In this document: positions 8,587-17,937 of the stretch, piece after piece
How the letters are laid out: each line of letters opens with the position of its first letter
Numbering within the stretch: the first letter of the stretch is position 1
DNA from: Gammaproteobacteria bacterium
GTDB lineage: Bacteria > Pseudomonadota > Gammaproteobacteria > Steroidobacterales > Rariloculaceae
Length of the DNA: 64,000 nucleotides
Reading direction: 5' to 3'
Assembly (NCBI GenBank): GCA_022819855.1
Contig: JAJEGN010000012.1
Coordinates: forward strand, 136,746-200,745
Translations under genes and position numbers: made by a program
Notes under the pieces: generated by a model
Told to the model about the DNA's origin: nothing
The model's input: only the letters and a program-made list of their open reading frames with translations
The model's database searches: none

Positions 8587-9932
8587 GCGAAGCCAAGCTT
8601 GCCGGTGCTGTCGCCGAGCTTGTCGGCCTCGACCCCGACATGGTCGAGCAGCCCGAGCAGCAGGTTGGTCATCGGCGTTTCCGGCGGAAAGACCGTATGC
8701 CGCCCGCTGCCCGGCCGACCCGGCCGGCCGCCGGCGAGCAGCAAGGGCAGATCGTAGTGCGCGTGGAGGTTGGGATTGCTCAACGACGCCCCGTACAGGA
8801 TCATCGAATGATCGAGCAGCGTGCCGTCGCCTTCCGGAGTCGTTGCGAGCTTGTCCAGGAACCAGGCGAAAAGCTCGGTCTGATAGGTATTGAGCCTCGC
8901 ATACTTCTCGAGCTGCTCGGGCCGGTCCTGGTGGTGCGACAGGCCGTGATGGCCCTCGGTAATGCCGATCTCGGGATACGTTCTGAAATTGAGTTCGCGG
9001 CCGAGCATGAACGTCGTGACACGCGTCATGTCGGCCTGAAACGCGAGCCACTGGAGCTCGTACATGAGCTTGACGTGCTCGTCGAAACGCTCGGGAACTC
9101 CTCGCGGCCGTTCGAGGGTCGGCATGCCCGTGTCGACACCGAGAGTTTCCACGCTTTGTATACGGCGCTCCACCTCGCGAATGGCATCGAGGTACTCGGC
9201 CAGTTGCGTGCTGTCGGCGGCGCCGACCACCCTGTTCAGCCGCGCGATATCCTCCGCGACGGAATCGAGAATGCTACCGTTCTCGCGTGCCTGGGCGAGC
9301 CGCTGGTCAGCCGTGCCGCCGTCTCCAAACAGGCGCTCGAAAACGATGCGCGGGTTGTTTTCGGTCGGCAACGGCGTCGTCGCCGATGCCCATGACAGCG
9401 TGTTCATGTAGATGCAGCTATAGCTGTTCTCGCATTGGCCGGCGAGAAAGTTCAGATCGATGCACAGTTCCAGTGACGGCAGCACGGTATCCTGGCCAAG
9501 CACCTGAGCCGCGATCTGGTCGGCCGAAATGCCGTTCTCGACATCGGCGCCTTCGGTGCGTTTGCAGTGCACGCCCGTGAGCCAGGAACTCGTCGCGCGA
9601 GTGTGATCGCCGTTCGCTCCATCGTCGAGCGCGTCGGCCTGGCGTTGCGCCAGCCCGCTCGTGATCGTGATCCTGTCCCGATACGCGGCGAGCGGCTCGA
9701 GAATCGGAGAAAACTCGAAGTTCTCGCCCTCGCCTGCGGGCGTCCAGTAATTGACGCCCGAGAAGTTCATCGCGACGCCGTTCGGCAGATACACGAAGCC
9801 GAGCCGCCTGGCCGTCGGCGCCTGGCTCTGGGCAAGAGCCGGCACCATGGCGTCGAGCAGGGGCAGGCCCACGGTCGCACCGATCCCGCGCAGGAACGTA
9901 CGCCTGGGCAATGCGCGTTTGGTGACGATCAT
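8583..9932 (-). CDS. DUF1552 family protein with Tat signal
   Basis: A 449-residue protein starting at ATG 9932, within the ATGA that ends the DUF1592 gene; the longer track ORF is not real upstream of this point. The N-terminus RRTFLRGIGATVGLPLLDA is a twin-arginine signal, so the folded protein goes to the periplasm. The rest matches the DUF1552 family, common in Planctomycetes, Verrucomicrobia and some marine Gammaproteobacteria. It has YLPNGVAMNFSGVNYWTP, a histidine-containing DHTRATSSWLTG and EGHHGLSHHQD, and the alkaline-phosphatase-like SMILYGASLSNPNLHAHYDLP near the C-terminus. The family has no established biochemical role known to me; its members usually sit beside DUF1592 genes. 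Confidence 0.9.
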   Translation of the reverse strand: MIVTKRALPRRTFLRGIGATVGLPLLDAMVPALAQSQAPTARRLGFVYLPNGVAMNFSGVNYWTPAGEGENFEFSPILEPLAAYRDRITITSGLAQRQADALDDGANGDHTRATSSWLTGVHCKRTEGADVENGISADQIAAQVLGQDTVLPSLELCIDLNFLAGQCENSYSCIYMNTLSWASATTPLPTENNPRIVFERLFGDGGTADQRLAQARENGSILDSVAEDIARLNRVVGAADSTQLAEYLDAIREVERRIQSVETLGVDTGMPTLERPRGVPERFDEHVKLMYELQWLAFQADMTRVTTFMLGRELNFRTYPEIGITEGHHGLSHHQDRPEQLEKYARLNTYQTELFAWFLDKLATTPEGDGTLLDHSMILYGASLSNPNLHAHYDLPLLLAGGRPGRPGSGRHTVFPPETPMTNLLLGLLDHVGVEADKLGDSTGKLGFA

Positions 9933-12451
9933 GGCAACGACCTCCTCATCCGGAACGGCACACTTTGCACGATGCCGTTGACGTATGCGGAAAAGCGGTG
10001 ATCTTCCGCTGCGGCATCGCGGACTATAGCCCGTACCGCAGGCATATCGTAGTACTCCAGCCCCCGGCCGAGCCCGTAGGTCAGCATTTTCTCCGTCATC
10101 GTCATGACGAACTGATCGGAGGACTGCAGCGCCTCTCGCAGTCCCTCGAGACCGTCGAACGCGGTACCGTCGGGCAACGTGCCTGTCGCATCGACGCGTT
10201 CGCCGGACTCGCCGATGGTGCGCCAGCGCCCGATCGCATCGAAGTTCTCGAGCGAGAAGCCGAGCGGGTCCATGAGTTGGTGGCAGCTTGCGCACTCGGG
10301 ATCGGCGCGATGCAGGGCAAGGCGTTCGCGCATCGAGATGACCGAGCCCGCACCGTCCGTGGATGCAAGCTCGGGAACGTTCGGCAACGGCGGCGGCGCC
10401 GGCGTGCCGAGCAGGTTCTCGAGAATCCACTTGCCGCGCACGACCGGCGAGGTGCGGTCCGGGTAGGAGGTCACGGCCAGGATGCTGCCGTGGCCGAGCA
10501 GGCCCCGCCGCGGGTTGCCTTCCGGCAGCGTGACGCGCCGGAAGTGGCTCCCCTTGACTTCGGAAATGCCGTAGTGGCGCGCCACGCGTTCGTTGAGGAA
10601 GGTGTAGTCGGCGTTGAGCAGCTCGAGGGCGCTGCGGTCCTCGCGCACGACGCTGGCGAAGAAGAGCTCAGTCTCACGGCGCAGGCCCTCGCGCAGCGTA
10701 TCGTCGAAATCGGGGAACACGCTCTGGACGGGCACGGTCGCGTCGAGGTTGCGCAGGAACAGCCATTGACCGGCAAAGTTCTCGATGAAGGCGTCCGCGC
10801 GCGGATCGGCCAGCATGCGGCTGACCTGGCGTTCAAGTTCCACGGGTTCGCCGAGCCTGCGCTCCTCCGCGGCAAGAAGCAGTTCGTCGTCCGGCATACT
10901 GCTCCAGAGGAAGAACGACAGCCGCGACGCAAGATCAAAATCGCTGATGCGATACGGCGTGTCGGGCGCCACATCTTCAGGATCGCTCTGGATACGGAAC
11001 AGGAACTCCGGCGCCACGAGCAGACGTTTCAGGGCGAGCTGGATGCCCTCGTCGAAAGCGCCGGCGCTGCGGCCTTGCTCGAAGAATCCCAGCAGCGGCC
11101 CGATATCCGCGTCCGTGACGGGCCGCCGATAGGCTCTGCGCGCAAGCGTCTCGAGAATCGTTCTCGCGCAGGCCGCTTCCTCGGGCGCCGGCTGCGCGCC
11201 TTCCTGCGCGGGCGGTTCACAGACAAAGATGCGCTGCCGGCTCTGCAGTTCCTCACCCGAGCGCGCCGGACCGTACGGCCCGCTGATCTCGACGCTTCTG
11301 AGATAGGCGCCGGTCCGCGTTTCGGGAATGTTGACGCCCGACGGATAGGGCCGCAGAAACGGCAGCCGGGGCGTCTCATCCAGGGCTGCCGTCGTGCCGA
11401 GGAACGTTACCGTCACGTCGCGCCGGCCGGCACTGACAGGCACGCGGATCTGCCAGTTCTCATCGGCGCGGTTGCGGGCCTCGCGTTCGGCTCGGCTCAG
11501 TCTCGGTCCCGTGTTGATCTGGCTGATCGGCGGTTCCTCGGCCGGTTGCCCATCCGGTTGCCCGCCACCCTCAGACTCCGTCGCACTGTCGGCAACCGGC
11601 GGCGGTGGCTCCGGCCTCGGCACACCGTCGAGAGTGAACACCGTGAGCCGTTCGCCGTCGATACTCACTTCAAGATTCTGCGGCTCGTAGTAAAGAGGCA
11701 GGCTCTCGTTGAGATTGCGGGCGAGGTCGACGGCGATGACGTACTCCGCATCCATCGGGAACGTATAGCTGATCGACGTTCCGCCGCGTGTGCCGAACGG
11801 CAGTCCCGGCAGTCGGTCTTCCTGCGATCGATCGTCGGCGATGCGGAAATAGTCGATGTTCGGGAACGGCGGCAGCGTCCCGACCGCGAGCCGGCTCACC
11901 TTCTCGGCAGCCGCCAGGTAACGCTCGAGCAAGGTCGGCGAAATCTTGAGCACGCCCGCGATGTTGTCGAAGCCGTAGCTCGAGTCGTCGGCCGGGAGCA
12001 ATTCGGAGACGTCGACCTCGACATCGAGGAGATCGCGTATCGCGTTGCGATACTCGTTGCGGTTCAGCCGATGAAAGGGCTCCGTGCGGCCGGGGTGAGG
12101 CGCGGCGGCGATGGCTCGATCGAGATCCGTTTCGAGCCCCGCGACGAACTCGACGTAGGCTGCACCGTCGGGCCTCGGCTCGCCGGACGGCGGCATGACA
12201 CCCGCGCGCAGCTTGCGCACGACGCGTTCCCAAACTTCAGCGTCCGCAGCCACGTTGGCGTGGTCGCGCTGCTCGAGCGTCAGGTTGCCCGCGGCCTCGG
12301 CAAGGTTGTGGCAGTCGAGGCAGTAGCTTTCGACGAGCGCGCGCCTGGCGGTCGCCTGATCCGTGCGATCGCATGCCGACAGCACAGTGCCCGCAATCAG
12401 CAGAATCGCGGTGGTACGCCAGGGAAAATGCGCCATGAAATCATGCTTCAT
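9929..12451 (-). CDS. DUF1587/1592/1588/1585 multidomain cytochrome-like lipoprotein
   Basis: About 840 residues from ATG 12451 (MKHDFMAHFPWR); residues before this in the track ORF are shadow. The signal ends in the lipobox LSAC, indicating a lipoprotein. A CLDCH haem-c motif follows (residues 44-48). The planctomycete-type domain series comes next: DUF1587 (FHRLNRNEYRNAIRDLLDV), DUF1595/DUF1592 in the middle (DFDLASRLSFFLWSSMPDD), DUF1588 (RGLLGHGSILAVTSYPDRTS) and a second CASCH motif leading into DUF1585 (GFSLENFDAIGRWR). This architecture suggests a periplasmic electron-transfer or oxidoreductase role. The substrate is unknown. It is the first gene of a three-gene operon with 4-nt overlaps. 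Confidence 0.9.
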   Translation of the reverse strand: MKHDFMAHFPWRTTAILLIAGTVLSACDRTDQATARRALVESYCLDCHNLAEAAGNLTLEQRDHANVAADAEVWERVVRKLRAGVMPPSGEPRPDGAAYVEFVAGLETDLDRAIAAAPHPGRTEPFHRLNRNEYRNAIRDLLDVEVDVSELLPADDSSYGFDNIAGVLKISPTLLERYLAAAEKVSRLAVGTLPPFPNIDYFRIADDRSQEDRLPGLPFGTRGGTSISYTFPMDAEYVIAVDLARNLNESLPLYYEPQNLEVSIDGERLTVFTLDGVPRPEPPPPVADSATESEGGGQPDGQPAEEPPISQINTGPRLSRAEREARNRADENWQIRVPVSAGRRDVTVTFLGTTAALDETPRLPFLRPYPSGVNIPETRTGAYLRSVEISGPYGPARSGEELQSRQRIFVCEPPAQEGAQPAPEEAACARTILETLARRAYRRPVTDADIGPLLGFFEQGRSAGAFDEGIQLALKRLLVAPEFLFRIQSDPEDVAPDTPYRISDFDLASRLSFFLWSSMPDDELLLAAEERRLGEPVELERQVSRMLADPRADAFIENFAGQWLFLRNLDATVPVQSVFPDFDDTLREGLRRETELFFASVVREDRSALELLNADYTFLNERVARHYGISEVKGSHFRRVTLPEGNPRRGLLGHGSILAVTSYPDRTSPVVRGKWILENLLGTPAPPPLPNVPELASTDGAGSVISMRERLALHRADPECASCHQLMDPLGFSLENFDAIGRWRTIGESGERVDATGTLPDGTAFDGLEGLREALQSSDQFVMTMTEKMLTYGLGRGLEYYDMPAVRAIVRDAAAEDHRFSAYVNGIVQSVPFRMRRSLP

Positions 12452-12622
12452 GAGGGCCGCGATTATATCAAAGCGCAGCATATCGAAAGGCCGCAGCCGC
12501 ACCGGCCATTGCGCTGCCAGCGCGCGTCCCCTGCCCCCGCGCAGCCACGTTGTCACGTTTGTAAATCGGCGCTGGCGCGGGCAAGCTTGCGCCCCGCTAC
12601 AGGGCCGGATGCTTCATCCCGG

Positions 12623-13741
12623 ATGGATCCGATCGCACACAGCTTTACCGGAGCGGCGCTCGCCGCGTCCGGACTGCGCCGGGCAACGCCGCTCGCCACG
12701 GCGGCGCTGATACTCGGTGCGAATGGCCCCGACATCGACATCCTTGCCGCGTTCGGCCCGGACTTCTCGTCGGTCGCGCACCGGCGCGGCTGGACCCACG
12801 GCCTGCCGGCGATGGCCGTGTTTCCCTTTCTCCTGACGGGCCTGCTCCTCGCCTGGGACCGGTTCGCGAGGCGCCGGCTGACGCCCGACGGCGCGCCCAT
12901 ACGCGCGGGACCGCTGCTCGCTGTCGCCGCGCTTGGCGTCGCGAGTCATCCGGCCCTTGACTGGCTCAACAACTACGGCATGCGCTGGCTCATGCCGTTC
13001 GACGGTCGATGGTTCTACGGAGATGCGCTTTTCATCATCGATCCCTGGGTCTGGCTCGCGCTTGGCGGCTCGCTCTTTCTGATGCATTCGCGCCGCGTTT
13101 CGTCGCTTGCGGCCTGGTCCTGTTTCTGGCTGCTTGCGACGGTGCTCGTCTTCTTTACGACCGGCGTTCCGGAAGCTGCGCGATGGCTCTGGATCGCCGG
13201 GCTCGGCGCGTTGCTCGCAGCGCGGGCCGCGGGCTTCAGCGCTCCATTGCGGGAACGAGGCGTCGAGCAGCTTACGCGTGCCGCGCTGCTCCTGGTCGTC
13301 GGCTACATTGCAGCCGCGTCGCTCGCCAACATCCCGGCGCGCGCCGAGGTTCGCGCCGCGCTCTCCGCCCGCGGTCTGACGCCCGTCGAACGGATCATGA
13401 TCGGACCCGTACCCGCCAATCCCTTCGCCGGCGAGGTCGTCGCGCAAACGCCGGACGCCTACCATACGGGGCGCTGGAGCTGGTTTGCGCGACCGCGGTT
13501 CGAACCTGCCTCAGCGCCCATATCCAGACCGACACCGAACGAGCTGTCCGAAACGGCCGCAGGCGTTGCGGAAGTGCGCCGCTTCCTGGTCTGGGCGCGG
13601 TTTCCCTATTTCGAGATCGAGACGCTCGACACCGGCGGCCACATCGTTCGCTTTCGCGATGCGCGCTACATCGGTACGGACAGGCTCGGCAGTCCCGCGG
13701 TCCTGGTCGACGGCGACCATGAACCGCAGTACCTCGAGTGA
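12623..13741 (+). CDS. YdjM/DUF457-type inner-membrane metal-dependent hydrolase
   Basis: Only the tail of the 1258-residue track ORF is real; the start is ATG 12623 (MDPIAHSFTGAALAASGL). The 372-residue product begins with the DPIAHS signature and has SVAHRRGWTHGLPAM and ASHPALDWLNNYGMRWL, the conserved histidine/aspartate positions of the YdjM (LexA-regulated inner-membrane hydrolase-like) family. About six membrane helices precede a soluble C-terminal domain of about 150 residues. Members are predicted membrane-bound metal-dependent hydrolases with unproven substrates. The gene is divergent from the DUF1592 operon and followed by a convergent tRNA gene. Confidence 0.85.
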   Translation: MDPIAHSFTGAALAASGLRRATPLATAALILGANGPDIDILAAFGPDFSSVAHRRGWTHGLPAMAVFPFLLTGLLLAWDRFARRRLTPDGAPIRAGPLLAVAALGVASHPALDWLNNYGMRWLMPFDGRWFYGDALFIIDPWVWLALGGSLFLMHSRRVSSLAAWSCFWLLATVLVFFTTGVPEAARWLWIAGLGALLAARAAGFSAPLRERGVEQLTRAALLLVVGYIAAASLANIPARAEVRAALSARGLTPVERIMIGPVPANPFAGEVVAQTPDAYHTGRWSWFARPRFEPASAPISRPTPNELSETAAGVAEVRRFLVWARFPYFEIETLDTGGHIVRFRDARYIGTDRLGSPAVLVDGDHEPQYLE

Positions 13742-13800
13742 ACTCCGGGAGCCGGCGCGATGCCCGAGATATCCTTGTGTCGATGAGGAGAAAGGGGAAG

Positions 13801-13876
13801 TGGAGCGGGTGAACGGGTTTGAACCGTCGACCTGCACGTTGGCAACGTGCCGCTCTACCAACTGAGCTACACCCGC
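13801..13876 (-). tRNA. tRNA-Gly (GCC anticodon)
   Basis: The complement reads GCGGGTGTAGCTCAGTTGG for the acceptor and D arm, an anticodon stem-loop CACGTTGCCAACGTG with anticodon GCC, and a T arm GGTTCAAACC. The acceptor strand CACCCGC pairs fully with GCGGGTG, the discriminator is U as usual for glycine tRNAs, and CCA is encoded. Length is 76 nt including CCA. A TAGAAT hexamer lies about 10 nt upstream as a possible -10 box. Confidence 0.97.
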
Positions 13877-14022
13877 TGTTCCGAAGAATTCTAAACCACT
13901 GTTTACGGAGCGTATAGTCTCGACCGGCGTGTCTGCTTCGTTGCCCGGAAAGTGCCTGCTCCGCCCGTCGGGAAACCGGACGGCCTGCCATCCGTTTACC
14001 TCACCGCCGGCCACGATTACCG

Positions 14023-14061
14023 TTGTAACCATTCCGTAACATTTCAATGACACACTGTCAT
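14023..14061 (+). promoter_or_regulatory. Pho-box-like direct repeats upstream of pstS
   Basis: Three 7-mers spaced 11 bp apart, TGTAACC (14024), CGTAACA (14035) and AATGACA (14046), are followed by CTGTCAT (14055). The 11-bp spacing and the TGTAAC/CTGTCAT cores resemble PhoB-binding Pho boxes. The position about 50-85 bp before the pstS ATG fits a PhoB-activated promoter. The rest of the 13877-14109 gap holds no gene that I can see. Confidence 0.5.
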
Positions 14062-14109
14062 CCCGTCGTGGTTTCATTTCAGATCAGCCGCAGTCATCCG
14101 GGAGGAACG

Positions 14110-15162
14110 ATGAACAGGAGATTCGCCTGGTTCTCAGCGTGCGTGTGTTTCCTCGGCACGGTTAGCCTCATACAGCTCACGCAGGCACAAGCCGTCCGCG
14201 ACTACATCAGCATCGTCGGATCATCGACCGTGTACCCCTTCTCCACCGTGGTCGCGGAGCGGTTCGGGCGAACCACCGCGTTCAAGACGCCCAAGATCGA
14301 ATCCACGGGGTCGGGCGGCGGCTTCAAGCTGTTCTGCTCGGGAGTGGGTGTCCAGTCGCCGGATATCACCAACTCGTCACGGCGCGTAAGCCAGTCGGAG
14401 ATCGACGAGTGTGCACGCAACGGCGTACGCGAAGTCGTCGAAGTCAAGATTGGCTACGATGGCATCGTGCTGGCCAACGTCAAGGGCGCGCCCAGTTACG
14501 AATTGACTCGGGAACACATTTTCCTGGCGCTGGCGAAGAACGTCCCCGATTCCGGCGGCAACAGCCTGGTTCCGAATCCTTACCGAAGCTGGGCTGAAAT
14601 CGACCCGGCATTGCCCGACATGAGCATCGAAGTACTCGGTCCACCGCCGACCTCGGGAACCCGTGACGCTTTCGTCGAACTGGTCATGGAAGTCGGGTGC
14701 GAGGCGTTCCCGGCGATCGAGTCGCTTGCCGACGATGCCCGTACGGCAGCCTGTCACACCTTGCGTGAGGATGGCGCGTTCATCGAGGCGGGCGAGAACG
14801 ATAACCTCATCGTCCAGAAGCTCGAAGCCAACCCGACGGCATTGGGCATCTTCGGGTACAGCTTCCTCGATCAGAATCAGGACAAGGTCCAGGGCTCGTT
14901 CATCGACGGAGTGGCTCCGCTGTTCGAATCCATCGCGGACGGCAGCTACCCCGTGTCCCGCCCCCTCTACAGCTACGTCAAGACCACCCACGTGGGCGAG
15001 ATACCGGGAATCGAGGAGTTTCTCGCGGAATTGACCAGCGACGCAGCCTGGGGCGACTTCGGCTACCTCACTGACCGGGGTTTGATACCCCTTCCGGAAT
15101 CCGAGCGCCAGATGGTGCTCAATGCGGTGCAGGGTCTGGAGAACGTCAACCTGGCGCAGTGA
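14110..15162 (+). CDS. pstS: Phosphate ABC transporter substrate-binding protein PstS
   Basis: A 350-residue periplasmic protein. The start is ATG 14110 with GGGAGG upstream, not the track ATG at 14047. A signal peptide (FAWFSACVCFLGTVSLIQLTQA) is followed by the phosphate-binding loops ISIVGSSTVYPFSTVVAE, ESTGSGGGFKLFC and PPTSGTRDAFVELV, typical of PstS of the type seen in marine Proteobacteria. It captures phosphate and delivers it to PstCA. It heads the operon pstS-pstC-pstA-porin and has a Pho-box-like sequence upstream, so it is likely induced by phosphate starvation. Confidence 0.95.
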   Translation: MNRRFAWFSACVCFLGTVSLIQLTQAQAVRDYISIVGSSTVYPFSTVVAERFGRTTAFKTPKIESTGSGGGFKLFCSGVGVQSPDITNSSRRVSQSEIDECARNGVREVVEVKIGYDGIVLANVKGAPSYELTREHIFLALAKNVPDSGGNSLVPNPYRSWAEIDPALPDMSIEVLGPPPTSGTRDAFVELVMEVGCEAFPAIESLADDARTAACHTLREDGAFIEAGENDNLIVQKLEANPTALGIFGYSFLDQNQDKVQGSFIDGVAPLFESIADGSYPVSRPLYSYVKTTHVGEIPGIEEFLAELTSDAAWGDFGYLTDRGLIPLPESERQMVLNAVQGLENVNLAQ

Positions 15163-15209
15163 TTGACGTCAGCGCGATCGCTGCCGCAGGGGGCTGCTAG
15201 AGCCGCGCC

Positions 15210-16583
15210 ATGCCATCCTCCACGGTACTGGCCGTACTCCTGGCCATGACCCTGTTGGCCTTCGTCCTTGGACGGCGGCGATCGCTGGCCCGCTCCGGGG
15301 CAAGGTTTCATTCGCTGCCGACCTATTACGGCAGCTACGTTGCCATCTGGTGCGCCTTTCCGGCTCTTGCCGTTTTCTGCCTTTGGCAACTGGCGGAACC
15401 CGGCTTTATCAGGTCTCAGGTCATTGCTTCCCTCCCGGCGGAAGTCCTTGCGCTGCCCGAGGCAGAACTCGGGCTGCTGTACAACGACATTCGCAATCTC
15501 GTCGAAGGCAATTTCGTTACGGCTGAACCGAGCGAAGAGGTCGTGGCAGCGGCGGCGCGCTATGAGTCGCTGAGTCGCATCAGCGATCTCGGTCTTGCGC
15601 TGACGGTACTGCTCCTCGGGACGGCGACCCTGGGTTGGGCCTTCAGACGCGTCAACCCCGCTTTTCGCGCCCGCAACCGGGTCGAAAAGACAATGCAGCG
15701 GCTGCTGATGGTGGCCTCGACGGTCGCGATCTTCACGACCATCGGCATTTTCTTCTCCGTCCTTTTCGAGGCCTTCCGGTTCTTCCAGCAAGTCTCGCCT
15801 CTGGAGTTCATGTTCGGCTTGAGCTGGAGTCCCCAAACCGCCATTCGTCCGGATCAGATCGGGTCGTCGGGCGCTTTCGGCGCCGTGCCGCTCTTTGCCG
15901 GAACGCTGCTGATTTCCGGTATCGCCATGGTCGTGGCGGTGCCGGTGGGGCTCATGTCGGCGATCTATCTCTCGGAGTATGCGAACCGCCGCGTGCGCGC
16001 CGTGGCCAAACCGATGCTCGAGGTGCTGGCGGGCATACCCACCGTCGTCTACGGCTACTTCGCCGCATTGACGGTCGGGCCGCTTCTGCGGCAGTTCGGC
16101 GAGGGCTTCGGGCTCGACGTTTCGTCGGAGAGCGCGCTCGGCGCGGGACTGGTCATGGGAATCATGATTATCCCCTTCGTTTCTTCGCTTTCCGACGATG
16201 TCATCAACGCTGTCCCGCAAGAGTTGCGGGACGGTTCATTCGGGCTGGGCGCAACCCGATCGGAGACCATTCGGAAGGTGGTCCTGCCGGCCGCGTTGCC
16301 GGGCATCGTGAGCAGCGTGCTATTGGCGGCATCCAGAGCGATCGGAGAGACGATGATCGTGGTCATGGCTGCGGGCCTCGCCGCGAATCTCACGGCCAAT
16401 CCGTTCGAGGCGGTCACGACCGTGACCGTGCAGATCGTGACGTTGCTCGTCGGCGATCAGGAATTCGACAGCGCCAAGACGCTTGCGGCGTTCGCCCTCG
16501 GGCTGTTGCTCTTTCTGACGACGCTGCTGCTGAACATCGTTGCGCTTGGAGTGGTTCGCCGCTATCGGGAACAGTATGAGTAA
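15210..16583 (+). CDS. pstC: Phosphate ABC transporter permease PstC
   Basis: A 457-residue inner-membrane protein, longer than E. coli PstC because of an N-terminal extension with membrane helices and a periplasmic loop (about residues 1-140). The transport core has about six helices and the ABC-coupling loop LRDGSFGLGATRSETIRKVVLPAALPGI; ASRAIGETMIVVMAAG is typical of PstC. It forms the phosphate channel with PstA. It begins 47 nt after pstS and its last 8 nt overlap pstA. Confidence 0.95.
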   Translation: MPSSTVLAVLLAMTLLAFVLGRRRSLARSGARFHSLPTYYGSYVAIWCAFPALAVFCLWQLAEPGFIRSQVIASLPAEVLALPEAELGLLYNDIRNLVEGNFVTAEPSEEVVAAAARYESLSRISDLGLALTVLLLGTATLGWAFRRVNPAFRARNRVEKTMQRLLMVASTVAIFTTIGIFFSVLFEAFRFFQQVSPLEFMFGLSWSPQTAIRPDQIGSSGAFGAVPLFAGTLLISGIAMVVAVPVGLMSAIYLSEYANRRVRAVAKPMLEVLAGIPTVVYGYFAALTVGPLLRQFGEGFGLDVSSESALGAGLVMGIMIIPFVSSLSDDVINAVPQELRDGSFGLGATRSETIRKVVLPAALPGIVSSVLLAASRAIGETMIVVMAAGLAANLTANPFEAVTTVTVQIVTLLVGDQEFDSAKTLAAFALGLLLFLTTLLLNIVALGVVRRYREQYE

Positions 16584-17865
16584 CCGCCGGCAAAGCGTGA
16601 GAGATCGGGTGGCCCTCGGCATCGCCCGGCGGTATCGGCGCGAGCGTAACTTTCGCCTGCTGGGACTTGCTGCGGTCCTCGTGGGCCTGAGCTTCCTCGC
16701 ATTCTTCTTTCTCACGCTGATCGGGAATGGCTATACCGCATTCCTGCAGACGCACATTCGTCTGGATGTGGAACTGAGCGCGTCGCTCATCGATCCCGAC
16801 GGAGAACTTGATCCGCAGACCATCGGGCGAGCGAACTATCAGGGATTGATCCAGAACGCCCTGCGCGCGCGGTTTCCCGAGGTCGCGAGCCGCAACGAGC
16901 TCAGGGAACTCTTCGCGCTGGTCAGCCCGGGCGCCGCATTCGAGTTGAGAGACAGCGTCCTCGGCAACCCGGATCTGATCGGCGAGACGATGGACCTTTG
17001 GCTGGTCGCCGATGACGATGTCGACATGCTGATCAAGGGCCACATCGATCGCTCGGCCGAAGAGTCGCAAAGGCGCATCAGCGACCCGCAACTGGCCTGG
17101 ATCGAGGCGCTCGAAGCCGATGGACGCATCGAGCGCCAGTTCAACCACCGCTTCTTCACGGCCGGCGATTCGCGCGACCCGGAAATGTCCGGTATTCGCA
17201 GCGCCATCACGGGCTCCTTTCTGATGCTGCTGGTGACACTGGCCCTGTCCTTCCCGCTCGGGGTCGCGACGGCCATCTACCTGGAGGAGTTTGCGCCGAA
17301 GAACCGCTGGACGGATCTCATCGAAGTCAACATCAACAATCTTGCTGCGGTGCCATCGATCGTCTTCGGCTTGCTGGGGCTGGCACTGTTCATCAATCTT
17401 TTCGGCCTGCCTCGTTCGGCGCCGCTGGTCGGCGGTCTGGTTCTGACCCTGATGACACTGCCGGTCGTCATCATCGCCGGTCGGGCCGCGTTGATGTCGG
17501 TGCCGCCATCGATCCGGGAGGCGGCACTGGGTGTCGGCGCATCGAAGATGCAGATGATTCTTCACCATGTGATGCCGCTGGCCCTGCCGGGGATGCTGAC
17601 AGGCACGATTATCGGGATGGCAAGGGCGCTCGGCGAATCGGCGCCGCTGCTCATGATCGGGATGGTCGCCTTCATCGTCGACGTGCCCGAAAGCCCGCTG
17701 GACCCGGCGACGGCATTGCCCGTGCAGGTCTATCTGTGGGCGGACAGCCCGGAACGCGCCTTCGTGGAGCGTACGTCCGCGGCCATTCTGGTGCTCCTGG
17801 CGTTTCTGTTGGCAATGAATGCCGCCGCGATTCTGTTGCGAAAACGCTTTGAGAGAAATTGGTAG
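16576..17865 (+). CDS. pstA: Phosphate ABC transporter permease PstA with long N-terminal insert
   Basis: A 429-residue permease. I choose ATG 16576 (MSNRRQSVRDRV), overlapping the pstC stop, over 16540. The first helix (RLLGLAAVLVGLSFLAFFFL) is followed by a soluble insert of about 150 residues (DUF3333-like) and then the transmembrane core. The coupling loop IREAALGVGASKMQMILHHVMPLALPG marks the contact with the PstB ATPase. The mature transporter needs PstB, whose gene is not downstream; a porin gene follows instead. Confidence 0.93.
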   Translation: MSNRRQSVRDRVALGIARRYRRERNFRLLGLAAVLVGLSFLAFFFLTLIGNGYTAFLQTHIRLDVELSASLIDPDGELDPQTIGRANYQGLIQNALRARFPEVASRNELRELFALVSPGAAFELRDSVLGNPDLIGETMDLWLVADDDVDMLIKGHIDRSAEESQRRISDPQLAWIEALEADGRIERQFNHRFFTAGDSRDPEMSGIRSAITGSFLMLLVTLALSFPLGVATAIYLEEFAPKNRWTDLIEVNINNLAAVPSIVFGLLGLALFINLFGLPRSAPLVGGLVLTLMTLPVVIIAGRAALMSVPPSIREAALGVGASKMQMILHHVMPLALPGMLTGTIIGMARALGESAPLLMIGMVAFIVDVPESPLDPATALPVQVYLWADSPERAFVERTSAAILVLLAFLLAMNAAAILLRKRFERNW

Positions 17866-17937
17866 CGGTTCTCGCAACGCACCCCGATCCACACCGCCGG
17901 CTATCAGCCAGGGCCTCGTAACCCAGGAGTACTCCCA

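Noticed and set aside
9965-12622. First 886 codons of a 1258-aa plus-strand ORF
   Set aside because: Antisense to the well-supported DUF1592 gene; composition is Arg/Ala/Gly-rich with no motifs. Only the in-frame tail from 12623 (YdjM-like) is real.
16414-17892. 492-aa minus-strand ORF
   Set aside because: Antisense to pstC/pstA; low-complexity His/Gln/Arg-rich shadow.
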